A DNA stretch of 64,000 nucleotides from Margaritispora aquatica (Eukaryota > Ascomycota > Leotiomycetes > Helotiales > Discinellaceae), in assembly GCA_007644065.1 (NCBI GenBank), contig VJWN01000001.1:2618340-2682339 (forward strand), written 5' to 3'. The notes beneath the pieces were generated by a model. The model made no database searches and was not told the DNA's origin. It saw only the letters and a list, made by a program, of their open reading frames with translations. Below, piece after piece: positions 11,534 through 21,918 of the stretch; position 1 is the stretch's first letter; each line of letters starts with the position of its first letter. Position numbers and translations under genes: made by a program.

Positions 11534-13214
11534 TTGGTTGGTTGGATGGTCAGTTGGTTGGTGTTGACGCTTGCTTGCATACGGCTGGCTGTCGTGCGTG
11601 CATGGATGGATATGAACTTCACGACACCCTTTCACTTCTTCTCTTCACTTCTTCGTCACATATTTTTGTGTGTGTCTCTTTCTTGCAAGGCACTACACTG
11701 CACTTCACTTCGATTCTTCACGACTATGTCTGTCTGGGTGGACATTGTCGTGCGACATTTTTGCATGACTGCACTTGCTATTATGGTTGGGGGGGATAGG
11801 ACAAAAGCTTCTGGTGAAGGCTGAGCGTGTATGGAAGTATGTATTTTAGAAAAAAGGACATGCGTTCCCGCTCTTTGTCTTGCACGTTCGTTTCTCGTGA
11901 TGTGAGATGAGGTCTAATGATAGTCTTTGGCATTTTCGCTTCTTAGTTCTTGATGAAAAAAGGAGGGCAATAAATGGATGGAGCCCTTGAGCTACCTTGG
12001 CGTTGCTTTTTTTTTTCAACTTGGTAGATAGATCACAAGGAAGGTGGTAGGGTGACCTACCTGTTGCACGGCTCTACTGCTGTTGTTATGTATGCACTCA
12101 TCCCCACGGGATATGAGAGTGAGGGTGTAGATAGTATACAGAGAATCGAAGGATGGGGAGAAATTGATGATGATGATGACTTTATGAACTTCACATTGAA
12201 ATTTTCCGGGTATTTTACTTTTTGATCGTGTGTGTGTGGGTGTGCATGTTGGGCTGTTTACTTACTGCTTGGGAATGTGAAGGTTTTGTTATTTTGGTGG
12301 TGATGCTGGTCGTGTTATTGGTGCATGGTGAATCGTGAATAGCATCAAAGGCAGCACAAATGCAGCACAACGAATAAGTATTACCTTAGTATTCCACACG
12401 AATAGACAATATATATATGTATATCCCAAGGTGTCGTTGCATCATACCCACCCTGTTCTTCAAATCCAGTCAACTGTCTGTCAAACACAAAATGACACTC
12501 AACTCTCTCCCCCCAAAAACCGCAGTAATCACCGGTTCTGGTCTCGACTCTGGAATCAGTGACTGCTTCTGCGGCTGGTGGGGCTGTTTGAGCGGGCTGA
12601 TGAGCTTTTTGGGGGGTGCTTGTGTCGCGTGTTACCTGGTGCGGGGGTTTGATGCGTTGGGTGGTGAAGGGCTGAAGGTGGTGAGATGGGAGAGGAATGG
12701 AAGGAGGCTTAAGTAAATGTAAGATTACAAATGAGAATGAGAATAGGGATTGGGTGGCATGAGGGTTGAGGGTTGAGGGTTGAGGACTTGGGATTGAATG
12801 GATAGGATTGTAAAGATTATTCAGAATTTGCCTCTTTAACATAACTTATAAAGTAGAGTACGTCGCAAAATCGAAACCTAAAGCGTGGATACGTCATGTA
12901 AAAAACACCTCAGGCTCCAAATGATAGAAACAGCCAACAATTTGAAGCCAGTTAGTCTTGCTACTTGCCAATGTAGACTTAGTCACGCCCTCCAGCTTCT
13001 ATATGCTAGAAAGACTTCAATATTCAGAGAGGTTAATTCTCATTTTGAGCACCAGTCACTCTTTAATCATAACATAAACTTAAAATTAGCACCCTTAGGC
13101 ACTAACAACGCCGAACACCATCCACCCTACTATCCACCCCTTTTCATCTCTATAATTTCCCATCCATCTGTAACTCATGACTGGATCTCTGCTCTTTTCT
13201 ATGTCAAGCAGAGC
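11534..13214. other. intergenic; 3' flanks of two convergent genes
   Basis: This is the stretch between the 3' ends of the DUF1996/WSC gene (+) and the pirin gene (-). It has T-runs, a (GAT)4 block near 12165-12180 and GT-rich sequence near 12226-12245. A 74-codon plus-strand frame at 12492-12716, rich in Cys/Trp/Gly, overlaps a 153-codon minus-strand frame (12381-12842). Neither shows a recognisable family. Confidence 0.5.
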
Positions 13215-14883
13215 TCAATGCCTCATCGTCTTTCCAATCTTACTCTCCCACCCCTCCGCCCTCTCAAATCCATTACTATGGGTCTGATAATCCATCAGCG
13301 CCTGATAGACCTGCTCTTGTGTGTTCAACACGAAAGGACCATATTGCACGACTTTCTGATCAAGCGGAAGGCCAGCAATAAGAACTGTTTGGTTGGTTAG
13401 CTAACATTCAATTTGTAATGTGTAAAGAAGATTCAATGAAATGTGAAAGTGGAAGTCCAGAAAGTGGAGAGATGATCTCGCTTAAATCTCGCTTAGTAAT
13501 AAAAACCCACGATAAAAACTAAACAAGCTTAGGTGCTTCCATAACAACAACCAGCGCCTGTGGTTTAGTGGTAAAATCCATCGTTGCCATAAAAGACAAT
13601 CAGTCAAATGAGAGTCCGATTCAACTTCGATGGGCCCCGGATTCGATTTCCGGCGGGCGCAGAACACCCTGCAAAGTTTCCTTTTTGTATATTTCATTGG
13701 GAAGCTGATGAAACTTTTTGCCTCTTGCAACAGGGTCGGTTCTTGTGGATCCAATTTTGTTTGACAATTGCGGTTGGTATTCGGCCGGACTGGTAAACGA
13801 CAAAGGATATAGTGTCACAATGGAAAAACGGAGATTCTAACCGGCTGGACCAGCTGCTTTGAAGATGGTAGGCCAAGATTGTATCTGTCGCCAGCTTCTC
13901 TGGCAAAAAGGAATTTTCAAGTGAAAGAAGAACGAGAAAATATGCTTACCAAAATGACCATTCTCCTTCGCATCCTCCGCAACTTCTGCATTCACTACAT
14001 CGCCCTTCTGCTCAAAGACAACGTTGTGGAACTCCCCCACAGTAGTCTTATCCTCTCCCACTCCAAATGCCGTACTGCCACTTAGCGTATATGCGAAAGC
14101 GTTCCAGCCGACCGGCAAATCCTGCGTGATCTTTCCTCCCGGCTGAATCTCGATATCAAAATACCAGACGGGTGTGTATGCCAATTCCTGCACACTATCG
14201 ACACCATGGCTGCGTCCCGAAATAACCTTGATATGGACCTTTCCCTCATCAACATCGATATTAGGGATTTCCTTCGCCCTCAAATCTCTATATCTCGGCT
14301 CACACATCTTCAATTTCTCAGGCAAATCAACCCATAGTTGCATGCCTACATTCGCACTCCCGTCTTTATTTTGCGCTGGCATCTCTGCATGCATGATGCC
14401 CTTCCCGGCCGTCATGAACTGCAGATCTCCACTCTCAATGGTGCCCGCATTGCCGGCAAAGTCTTCGTGGTCGACGGCTCCAGATAGTAGGTATGTAATG
14501 GTCTCTTGGCCACGGTGTGGATGGTCTGGGAACCCAGCGCCTGGGGCGACGCTGAAGTGGTCGAGCATCAGGAAGGGCGAGAAGTTCTTCAATTGCGGTG
14601 TGCCGATTGAGCGACGCACTCGCGCGCCGGCGCCTTCAGATTGCTCGCGTGCCAGGAAGGCTTTGCGGATTGTGCGCGGGACTGTCATGTTGGGTGATTT
14701 GGGAGCGCCGTAGATTGAAGTTGGTGGAATGAGGGGGAGGCCGTGGAATGCCGTTGTGAATGTCGTGGTTGTTGTGTTGAAGAAGGTTGTTGTATAGACC
14801 GTTAATGTCTCGATGATTGAGGTCTTGAATGCGATTGATAGAATTGCGATAGCGATAGAAAAGCAGAAGAGAAGAAGCTTCAT
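13215..14883 (-). CDS. pirin-family protein with N-terminal hydrophobic extension
   Basis: Exons 13950-14883 and 13215-13384 (GTAAGC donor, CTAAC branch, CAG acceptor) give 367 residues. The cupin core is clear: FSPFLMLDHF, then the metal-site motif PDHPHRGQET, an HEDFAGN segment and GIMHAEMP. The second exon supplies the conserved C-terminal end (VLIAGLPLDQKVVQYGPFV...). Pirins are metal-dependent cupins, reported as nuclear cofactors or quercetinases. Two things are odd. The intron is 565 bp, several times longer than others in the window, and contains a tRNA-Gly on the opposite strand. The first 65 residues form a hydrophobic segment plus a Thr-rich stretch before a second Met (ATG at 14688, MTVPRTIRKAF), which is where ordinary pirins begin. 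The shorter 302-residue form may be the main product. Confidence 0.92.
13554..13661 (+). tRNA. tRNA-Gly (GCC) with a 37-nt intron, inside the pirin intron
   Basis: A cloverleaf folds once 13590-13626 is removed. The acceptor stem is GCGCCTG with CGGGCGC plus discriminator A, the D arm is GGTTTAGTGGTAAAATCC, the anticodon stem is CATCG/CGATG with loop TTGCCAT (anticodon GCC at 13586-13588), and the T stem is CCGGA/TCCGG. The intron sits after the base 3' of the anticodon, the canonical eukaryotic position. A T5 run at 13682-13686 is a plausible Pol III terminator. The T arm has A53-U61 in place of the nearly universal G53-C61 pair, which also weakens the B box, so this may be a poorly expressed or decaying copy. 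Confidence 0.85.
13682..13686 (+). terminator. probable RNA polymerase III terminator for tRNA-Gly
   Basis: Five consecutive T residues 21 nt downstream of the tRNA 3' end, the first such run after the gene. Confidence 0.6.
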
Positions 14884-15469
14884 GGAGGACAGAGGGGAAG
14901 ATATAGGAATTGAAGAGAAAGACGGGATGGAAAAAGAAGATGAAAGAAAGTTCTTCTATAGAGACGCTATTTGTTACATTTGAGGGTGGGAGAATGGAAG
15001 ATTGGTCGTGGTTTCTCAGCACTTGGTGATCGAGACACTGATTACAAGGTGCTGAGTAAATGCACCTCAGCTCCTTGTCAGCGTTCGTCATTGGGCGTTT
15101 TTAGGGGTTTGGTGGGGTAGCCTGCGAGACGCCGTAAGGTCATGTGATAGAGAGGTGGGCTAGAGGCTGTCAGGTGACCTTGCATGAAACTGCCTTTTGA
15201 ATTGGACCAGCATTTTACTGGAATGCCTTTTGGTGACGTTATCTACATTTTGTGGGAGATGATGATGAGAACGGAGGCATAACTTTTCAACACGTGGATC
15301 CCAGTAGTAAACGAATATTTTAGATCTTAAATTTCGCGAAAGCATAGCTCGCTTCGTCTACTTCGCATATCGATATCAGATGTACTTGTCGGACAAACAC
15401 TTACAAACACTCGGTTGATCACTCCTTGAAAATCGTTTCTTTCTATATCTCCTCCAATATTCTCCATGA
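14884..15469. other. intergenic
   Basis: Upstream flank of the pirin gene and downstream flank of the GNAT gene (both minus strand). A short weak frame at 15160-15345 has no features. No RNA gene or long repeat is seen. Confidence 0.6.
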
Positions 15470-16272
15470 CTATGGCTCAGCCTCCCTCCTCCAAACCATC
15501 GTCCCAACACCAATCATCTTCCCCTTAACCCCAACCTTTGACTCCTGAAGCTCAAAAGCATCCGGTGTAATTCCCATAAACTCAAATCCATTCTTCTCAA
15601 AAACACGTCTACTCGCAACGTTATTCTCCCAGAAACAAGCAGAGATGACACGAGCATTCATATACGGGACCGCGAAATGCTCTATTAGCAGCTTTAATGC
15701 AACGGGCATGATACCCCGGCCGAAAGCTTCTGGGTCGAGGAAAACTAGTATCTTGTTAGTCCGCCGAGTGAAAACAGAAAAGAGAGAATGCCAGGGAAGG
15801 GAAGGGGAGAGGAGGGAAACAAACACCCAAACTCCCACTCAATCCTCTCATCACCCGCCTCAAATCCGTCATTAATCCCCAGCAGCCTCTTCTTCTCCTC
15901 CGCATCCCTCTCCAACAAAAACACCTTCCTCCTAATTCCAATCGCACCGAGATACTTCCCATCACTCCCGTCCTCGTTGACTTCTCTGATTGTATTCACC
16001 GGCGAGTCTTTGACCCATTTCCTCGTCCCCGCCTGCAGTTCCCTGAACTCGGTCAGGGCCTGCGAGGCGAGGTCGCTCATGATGGGCCACCAGGCCGTCC
16101 AGCACTCGGGTGTGTACGGGTACGGTGGACCCGAAAGAAACATGTATACGCGTGGATCGTTGAGGATCTGGGCGACGGCGGGGCCGTCGCTGTATAAGGG
16201 CGGAGTGAGGCGGAGGTTGGGGTGGGAGGGAGGAAAGGGGATGTAGGGCGTGTTGGAGGGAGTGAATTCCAT
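15470..16272 (-). CDS. GNAT-family N-acetyltransferase
   Basis: Exons 15825-16272 and 15470-15744 give 240 residues from the ATG at 16272 (MEFTPSNTP). The frame has the RimJ/RimL-like layout: an LRLTPPLYSDGPAVAQILNDPRV start, a KYLGAIGIRR strand, an acidic loop, FLDPEAFGRGIM (acetyl-CoA binding region) and a C-terminal ENNVASRRVFEKNGF motif. It likely acetylates an amine of a small molecule or protein; the substrate is unknown. The intron is about 80 bp with branch CTAAC and acceptor CTAG. The donor that keeps frame is GTTTGT, joining to give GFFLDP; a neighbouring GTGTTT donor would break the frame, so the junction should be taken as approximate. Confidence 0.85.
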
Positions 16273-17355
16273 CTTGTTATGCACCTCCAGTTGTGGAATT
16301 TGAAAATGTGTAGAATATAAAATTGTTTGTAAAAATGGGCAATGCTACGAAAAAGATGGAGATGAAGATATAAAGAACGACACAGCCAAAGCTAGTGACT
16401 CACGTAAAGGATTCAAGCTTACATGTAGCACGAGCATCGAGTCAATCTTGCCTACTAATTGGCTATCTACCTTAGAGCCTGCTCACTAGAGTAATATAAT
16501 CCATTTACTAAGTAGAAACCAAAAATCAAAGAATCGAAATAGGAAGGAGAGATAAGAGTGGGAGGAGAAGTGACGAAGGCTGATGGACGAAGCGCGTGAA
16601 GTATTAGCCGAGGTTCGCCCGTGGTGGAGAGTCCATTTTCCCCTCGTCCTCGCTAAAGCACTCTCAATTTTCGTTCATACAAAATACCTCCTAAATCGAA
16701 ACCTATATCATCACAATCCCTTGCATCAGAGCCGCAGATAGATTCGTTGCGCAATTCGGAAAAATTATAGCGCAATATTTGCCAACCATAACCCTTCCTA
16801 ATTTCTACCAGCGACCTACCCATTGTTCCAAAAATCCATCTCCAACTACGGCTACTACCCAGGCCAGGACACGATCGAGTTATTCACGGCAGACTTGACA
16901 CCCAAGTAATCAAGTGACCAAGTGACGAACAAACAGCACAAACAAACTAAATTAATGGCAATTTCACAACACCAAAAAAGCTTCATCCCATGCCCAACAA
17001 GATAACCGAGGGTATACGTTCTTAAGTCTATATATCCATCATAAATCTAGCACACTTGGTTGAGACAATTAGATTATTTGTAATGATACCCCTGAAGAGG
17101 TATATGCTAGAGATGTATTGGATTAATTCATTGTTGCTTAATGCACGAGCACCGTTGACACAAATGCTTTTGTTGGAGCTCAGGACATGATTTATAACCA
17201 CATAGAGATTAGTTGCTTTACGATCAGGTCAAGTATAAGTTCAATACGGTGGCAATGTGCTTTCATACACTGAATCTTCTTGGATTTCTTATGCTTCATT
17301 TCTCTGACTAAGAATACTCGCTAAACCAATGTTACATGTGTTTTCACTTAAACTT
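16273..17355. other. intergenic, nothing recognised
   Basis: A stretch of 1.1 kb, AT-rich towards its right part. It contains the promoter side of the GNAT gene (-) and the 3' flank of the membrane-protein gene (-). I found no coding frame, tRNA or long repeat. Confidence 0.6.
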
Positions 17356-18213
17356 TCAACGTTTACCCAAAAATACGTCTATTATCCAAATTACCACCCA
17401 GGCCACGAGAAGAACTTCGATGAACCTTTCTAGATACATTATAAGCCGTAGATGAAATCCGTTGATGGCTCCTCCATTGGCTCCTTGTGCCACTCCACCA
17501 ACGGATTGTGCGCCGTTGCCAGTAAATGGCTGGACAACTCCGGTATTGCCAGCTTGTATTGCCTGTCTTTGTCTGCGTCTGCGAAAGCGTGGACACACAA
17601 AGTTTATCAACAGAGCCCATTGTATGAGTGGGATCAAAGTAAAGCGCACAGCTGCGTGCTGACGAGCGATGGGCGTCCAACCACTCATGGCAAAATATTC
17701 GGCGTGGTTGTCCGGATAGCAAATATGTGCATGCCAAATGGAGAATTCGAAGAAGATATTGAATGCGAAAAGAATCATCCAAAGCGTTACTTGTTCGTCT
17801 CGAGTCCAGTCATCAAAAGTTCTCCCCTGCTCTGTAATGTGAATTGCTGGATTTAGGTGAGCGATACAGATCTTATAATGCGATAAGATCGAGGCTAGGT
17901 AGCTTTGTAACTTACTGTGTACGATAACGATATAAAATGCGACGTGGTTCACCCACCCAAATGGCTTCATGCCAGAGTTGATTACCAGAAAAAGCTTGTC
18001 GACAAACGGGTCGGTACATAGTAAGACTGCCATGTCATTGGTAGCCATTGAGGATTGAGCACCAGCAGCCAGGGTGGGCAAAATCGTTGCTTGCGAGGAA
18101 GTTGATGTCGCTACTTTCACAGCCTTGGTTACTACCCGTGGCAAGACCTTCGGCCACATATTATTTCCAACAAACATGTCAAACACGTTAACAGTTCTAG
18201 AGGAATTTTCCAT
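17356..18213 (-). CDS. unrecognised multi-pass membrane protein
   Basis: The ATG at 18213 (MENSSRTVNVFDMF) opens a frame of 262 residues if the 69-bp stretch 17847-17915 is spliced out (GTAAGT donor, CAG acceptor); that stretch is in frame without stops, so retention would give 285 residues. I do not recognise the family. The visible features are an N-terminal Ser/Thr/Ala-rich part, about four hydrophobic segments (FGWVNHVAFYIVIV, a segment around LWMILFAFNIFFEF, PLIQWALLINFV, and a C-terminal one with VLLVAWVVIWIIDVF), a basic cluster PRFRRRRQRQ, and a Gly/Gln-rich loop. The paired WHAHICYPDNHAEYF segment is His-rich and could bind a metal or haem; this is speculation. The frame is certainly long and membrane-like. 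Confidence 0.65.
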   Translation of the reverse strand: MENSSRTVNVFDMFVGNNMWPKVLPRVVTKAVKVATSTSSQATILPTLAAGAQSSMATNDMAVLLCTDPFVDKLFLVINSGMKPFGWVNHVAFYIVIVHSKLQSYLASILSHYKICIAHLNPAIHITEQGRTFDDWTRDEQVTLWMILFAFNIFFEFSIWHAHICYPDNHAEYFAMSGWTPIARQHAAVRFTLIPLIQWALLINFVCPRFRRRRQRQAIQAGNTGVVQPFTGNGAQSVGGVAQGANGGAINGFHLRLIMYLERFIEVLLVAWVVIWIIDVFLGKR

Positions 18214-18814
18214 GTTTGCAGGAAGGCGCTTCGATCTTGTGAACAATATTGAGTGAATAAATGAATAGAAGAGCTATTAAGCAGATATAGCCTTGAGGAA
18301 TGATTGTTGTTGATGGATAGTCGTTGTCTTTTCGTTTTTGTTGATGGACAAGAAAGAAGAAAGGGAGATGAGAAGAAGGAGAAGGGCGAGGTTGAAGAGC
18401 TTAGGAAATGAAGCGCACCGAAAGGCAACGGCAGGTCTACCCAAGGAAAGAACAACAAGTCCTTTGTAGGATACGTTTGGGCTAGGAAAAATAGAAGGAC
18501 CCGCCAACATGAGAATGAGTGTCTCGTGAGACGAGGCCGACCTTTCATTCTAAGAGACGTAGTTGCCTTAGCGAGGGTTGAGTCAGGTCACTTTCTTGGA
18601 AGCTTGGAAATTGGATTTATTGAGAAAACAGCGGAACCAGTTAGATGAAGCATATATAAAAGAGGAGGAACGATAATGGTCTCGCTCAAGTACCTGGTGA
18701 TAACAAGCGCAAGAGCAACTTGAACCAACCACGTCCAACTACCAATAAATACACTCCTTTATCTTGGATCTCCTACCAAGTCCTTTAATAATTTAATCCG
18801 ACCCAGCCCAACGC
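18214..18814. other. intergenic; promoter side of the membrane-protein gene
   Basis: A purine-rich plus strand (pyrimidine-rich on the coding minus strand) at about 18340-18400 suggests a 5' leader for the membrane-protein gene. A TATATAAA box lies at 18652-18659. No protein gene recognised. Confidence 0.5.
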
Positions 18815-18973
18815 CTAGAAAGCAGTAGCAGCACACCTACAAGCTGAGCTCACCAGACTCGGCTTTGGCTTACAATTATCCAAATACGACGGCAACGCCA
18901 CAGCTGTAGCGTTCTTCTCCACAAAGCTCGCACAGAAATCCCGAGCAGGGCGTTGATTCAGCTCGTTTCTCAT
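18815..18973 (-). CDS. short Cys-containing frame, possible extra exon or fragment
   Basis: A 52-codon ATG frame just downstream of the aspartic protease stop on the same strand. It reads like real secreted-protein sequence (RPARDFCASFVEKN, then Cys-Lys-Pro spacing and a CRCAATAF end; four Cys in 35 residues). Such Cys-containing tails occur next to Ser/Thr-rich regions in fungal secreted proteins, so it may be a 3' exon of the protease gene, the end of a decayed neighbour, or chance. An AG acceptor directly precedes the ATG, but I found no convincing donor. Confidence 0.3.
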   Translation of the reverse strand: MRNELNQRPARDFCASFVEKNATAVALPSYLDNCKPKPSLVSSACRCAATAF

Positions 18974-18997
18974 CTGTCTCGAGTAGATATCTTTATT

Positions 18998-21918
18998 TTA
19001 CTTCGAAGAAGCGGGTTTGATTGCTGGCTGAAAAGCAGCGGCCGACACGGTGGGGGCGAGTACGGTTGTTGATCGAGAGGTAGATATACTAGTTGAGAAT
19101 GTGCTTGATATGGTGTTTGAGAATCGCGAACTATAGGTGACGCTGCTTAGGGTAGATCTTGTGTTTGATAGTATAATGGTTGTTGATTTGGAGGTAGATG
19201 TCACTATTGATGTCGATAATCTTGCTGTTGGACTTGAAGATTTTGCTGTTAGACTTGATGAACTTGCTGTTGAACTTGAAGATCTTGCTGTTAGACTTGA
19301 TAAACTTGCTGTTGAACTTGAAGATCTTGCTGTTAGACTTGATGAACTTGCTGTTAAACTTGAAGATCTTGCTATTGAACTTGATGATCTTGCTATTGAA
19401 CTTGATAATCTTGCTGCTGTTGAACTTGAAGATCTTGCTGTTGAACTTGATGAACTTGCTGTTGAACTTGATAATCTTGCTATTGAACTTGATAATCTTG
19501 CTATTGAACTTGATGATCTTGCTATTGAACTTGATAATCTTGCTGCTGTTGAACTTGAAGATCTTGCTGTTGAACTTGATGAACTTGCTGTTGAACTTGA
19601 TAATCTTGCTATTGAACTTGAAGATCTTGCTGTTGAACTTGATGATTTTTGAGTTGATGAGACTGATGTCGTGCTTGCCCTTGATGGAATACTAGAACTG
19701 GTTGTTATACTGCTCAACCTCGAAGTGGAACTTGAGCTGGACGGCGGTGAAACCGTCGACGATTTTGAGCTGGACCTCATGGTGGACGTTGATACCGCGG
19801 TGGACGAGCCCCCCCGGGTCGTTGAAACCAATGTACTGCTCGATTTTAACACCGTAGTGGAAGTAGTCATCGCACTGCTGGATGTAGGTTTTGAGCTTGA
19901 ACTTGAGCCTGAACTGGCGCGTGAACTGGCGCTCGAGGTAGTGTTGGCGCTCGAGGTAGTGCTGGAAAGTTTTGAACTCGACGTAGAACTACTCGTAGGT
20001 CTTGCGCTAGAAGTGGAAGAAACGCCAACTGGACAACCAGTAACCGAGGGCACCGCATCGATACCACTCCCAATCGCAATGAGCCTCGATCCACAGCTTG
20101 CCGTCTGCGCCAGATGCATGTTGAAGTTATCGAGATCATACACCACTATCAGGACAGGTCAGCACTGTTTTCTCGGACTTTATCAACGAATCTCTCGGTA
20201 GTGCCAAAACCGTTGTCATCCCTCTCCCATCCTGACATATATATATATAAAACAAAAAAAACACAACTTACCAAATGCACTTCTCAAAAACGTATCACCA
20301 AGCACGTACGAATTATCCCCCGCACCAGTCGCCGCGAGTCCCAGATAGCAATAATTAGTGCCCGCCTGCCAGATGAAATCCGAGTACGGCACACTAATGA
20401 TCAAAGGGTTCGTGGTACCGCCAAAGCCGAATTGGACCGAGCCTGCCGCCGTGAGGAGAGAACAAGGTACGGTGTAGTAGCCTGTTGAAGTAACTGCTGT
20501 TGCGCCGAGAGCAGCAGCTATCGGCGCCACGATGCTGAGGGGAAGACCTGTGAAATTCAGCATCTGGAGTGATATGTAGGCCCGGAAGGGTCAAGGGAAG
20601 AAGGCTTACGGCTCAGGGTTCCGCCACTATCGAGGAAAACTGCTTGGGCTCCTGAGAAAGTCTGGGTTGAGCTCGCTTGCCCGGGCTGCGTGACACCAAC
20701 AGTGTTCATGTTGACCCAATATCTTGTTCATAACGTTAGAAAACCTCAAATGTTATCCTTCGACAAAAGCCTCGGACATACCGTGGATAGTTATCTGGTG
20801 CTTGCGAGTACGGAATCATTGGTAGTTTCCTCAGAGTACCAGAAAACTTCCCGGCATCAAGACCACCGAAGATAATCGACCCTGCTCATCCACAGATATC
20901 AGCATTTGTGCATTAGTTGTCCGCCCTTTCGCTCACACTTCCAAACCCCCTACGATGTCCCGTGACCGATCTTATAACTCTTCCCAAATCGGACGCAACT
21001 AACCTTCAGCAGAAGTAAGAGTCCTCAAATCCAAACTAAATGCTCGACTCTGTGTCACTCCCTGTAACGCAAGCTCATCAATCAGATTCGGGTAAGTCGT
21101 GCCCAAACCTTTACCCAACCCAACACCCATCAAGCCTATATTCATAGTCTGCGACGAACTAGCGACGCCGAATCTTGCGTTCGAGAGGTTAGCCCCTGTA
21201 TCTCTCGTCAGCATCTCTTCGCTGCTAGATGTTTCTTCCAATCACGCCTTCACCCAACCCCCGAACAAGTACTCCAATCCCCCCACAACCAGCCCCAAGA
21301 ACCCCAGAAAGAAACAAAAACTACTCACCGCCAAGCCTCAAGGTATCACGCCAATACTCGCCAGCCACACTCCCACTGCCATACCACAACGCCATACTGA
21401 CGCCCACATCGCTCGACGTCGACGAAGCGCTCGCGTTGTACCGCCCAAACGTCTGGCATATCGCCGACGCCAGGTCAGTCCCACAGACGGGATTGACCCA
21501 CGTGTCGGACGAGCCGGTGTCGATGTCGAGCTGGACTTTCTGGGCCGGGTTCCCGATATAAACTGCGTGGTGGTGTTAGAGAAGGGCTCCTGTGGCATTG
21601 TGACGTAGGTATGTGGAACTGTGGAGGAAGGGAGAGAAGACATGGAGTCTGATGAATAGAAGGAAGGTGCGTACGATCGACTACATAGAAATTCCCCCTC
21701 TGCCTCTGCACCAGCGGTACATTCTGCTGTCTCTTCCCCACCCCCGAATCCACATCCACCTCCAGAGTACTCACGCCCATCCGCACCAACCCGGATCCCT
21801 TCTCAGTTCCACTTCCCGAAGCTGCAATCCCCGAACCGGAACTCGGAAGCACAGCGGCCTCGACGCCAGACGCGAGCACAACAGACAGCAGCCCGATGAT
21901 AGTGAGCGTTTGAACCAT
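18998..21918 (-). CDS. secreted pepsin-like aspartic protease with Ser/Thr repeat tail
   Basis: Seven exons (21675-21918, 21329-21562, 21004-21195, 20782-20881, 20610-20722, 20272-20547, 18998-20145), all with GT-AG introns and consistent phases, give 768 residues. The N-terminus MVQTLTIIGLLSVVLASGVEA is a signal peptide. The family's two active-site motifs are DTGS (residues 96-99, followed by SDTWV) and DSGG (288-291, context AVFLDSGGTLSRLP); IGNPAQ precedes the first. The conserved late motif reads YVLGDTFLRSAFVVYDL. From about residue 428 the chain is almost only Ser/Thr/Ala repeats, a likely O-glycosylated stalk. Yapsin-like wall proteases have similar tails but end in a GPI signal; here the end (AIKPASSK) is not hydrophobic, so the protein may be free or covalently wall-linked. 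The first exons choose themselves by frame; confidence in the model is high. Confidence 0.9.
19180..19655 (-). repeat. coding minisatellite (Ser/Thr/Ala repeats) in the protease tail
   Basis: A basic 21-bp unit (seven residues, SSSSTAR-like) is organised in a higher-order 129-bp repeat: the block with the GCTGCT interruption at about 19413 recurs at about 19542. Two plus-strand frames are open right through the array as a consequence of the unit sequence. Confidence 0.92.

Noticed and set aside
12165..12330. TGATGATGATGA resembling a C box of a box C/D snoRNA
   Set aside because: It is a GAT microsatellite; no D box (CTGA) or terminal stem at a suitable distance.
12492..12716. 74-codon Cys/Trp-rich plus frame (PKTAVITGSG start resembles a dehydrogenase N-terminus)
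   Set aside because: The Rossmann-like start is not followed by any family motif, and the opposite strand is open too; too short to support.
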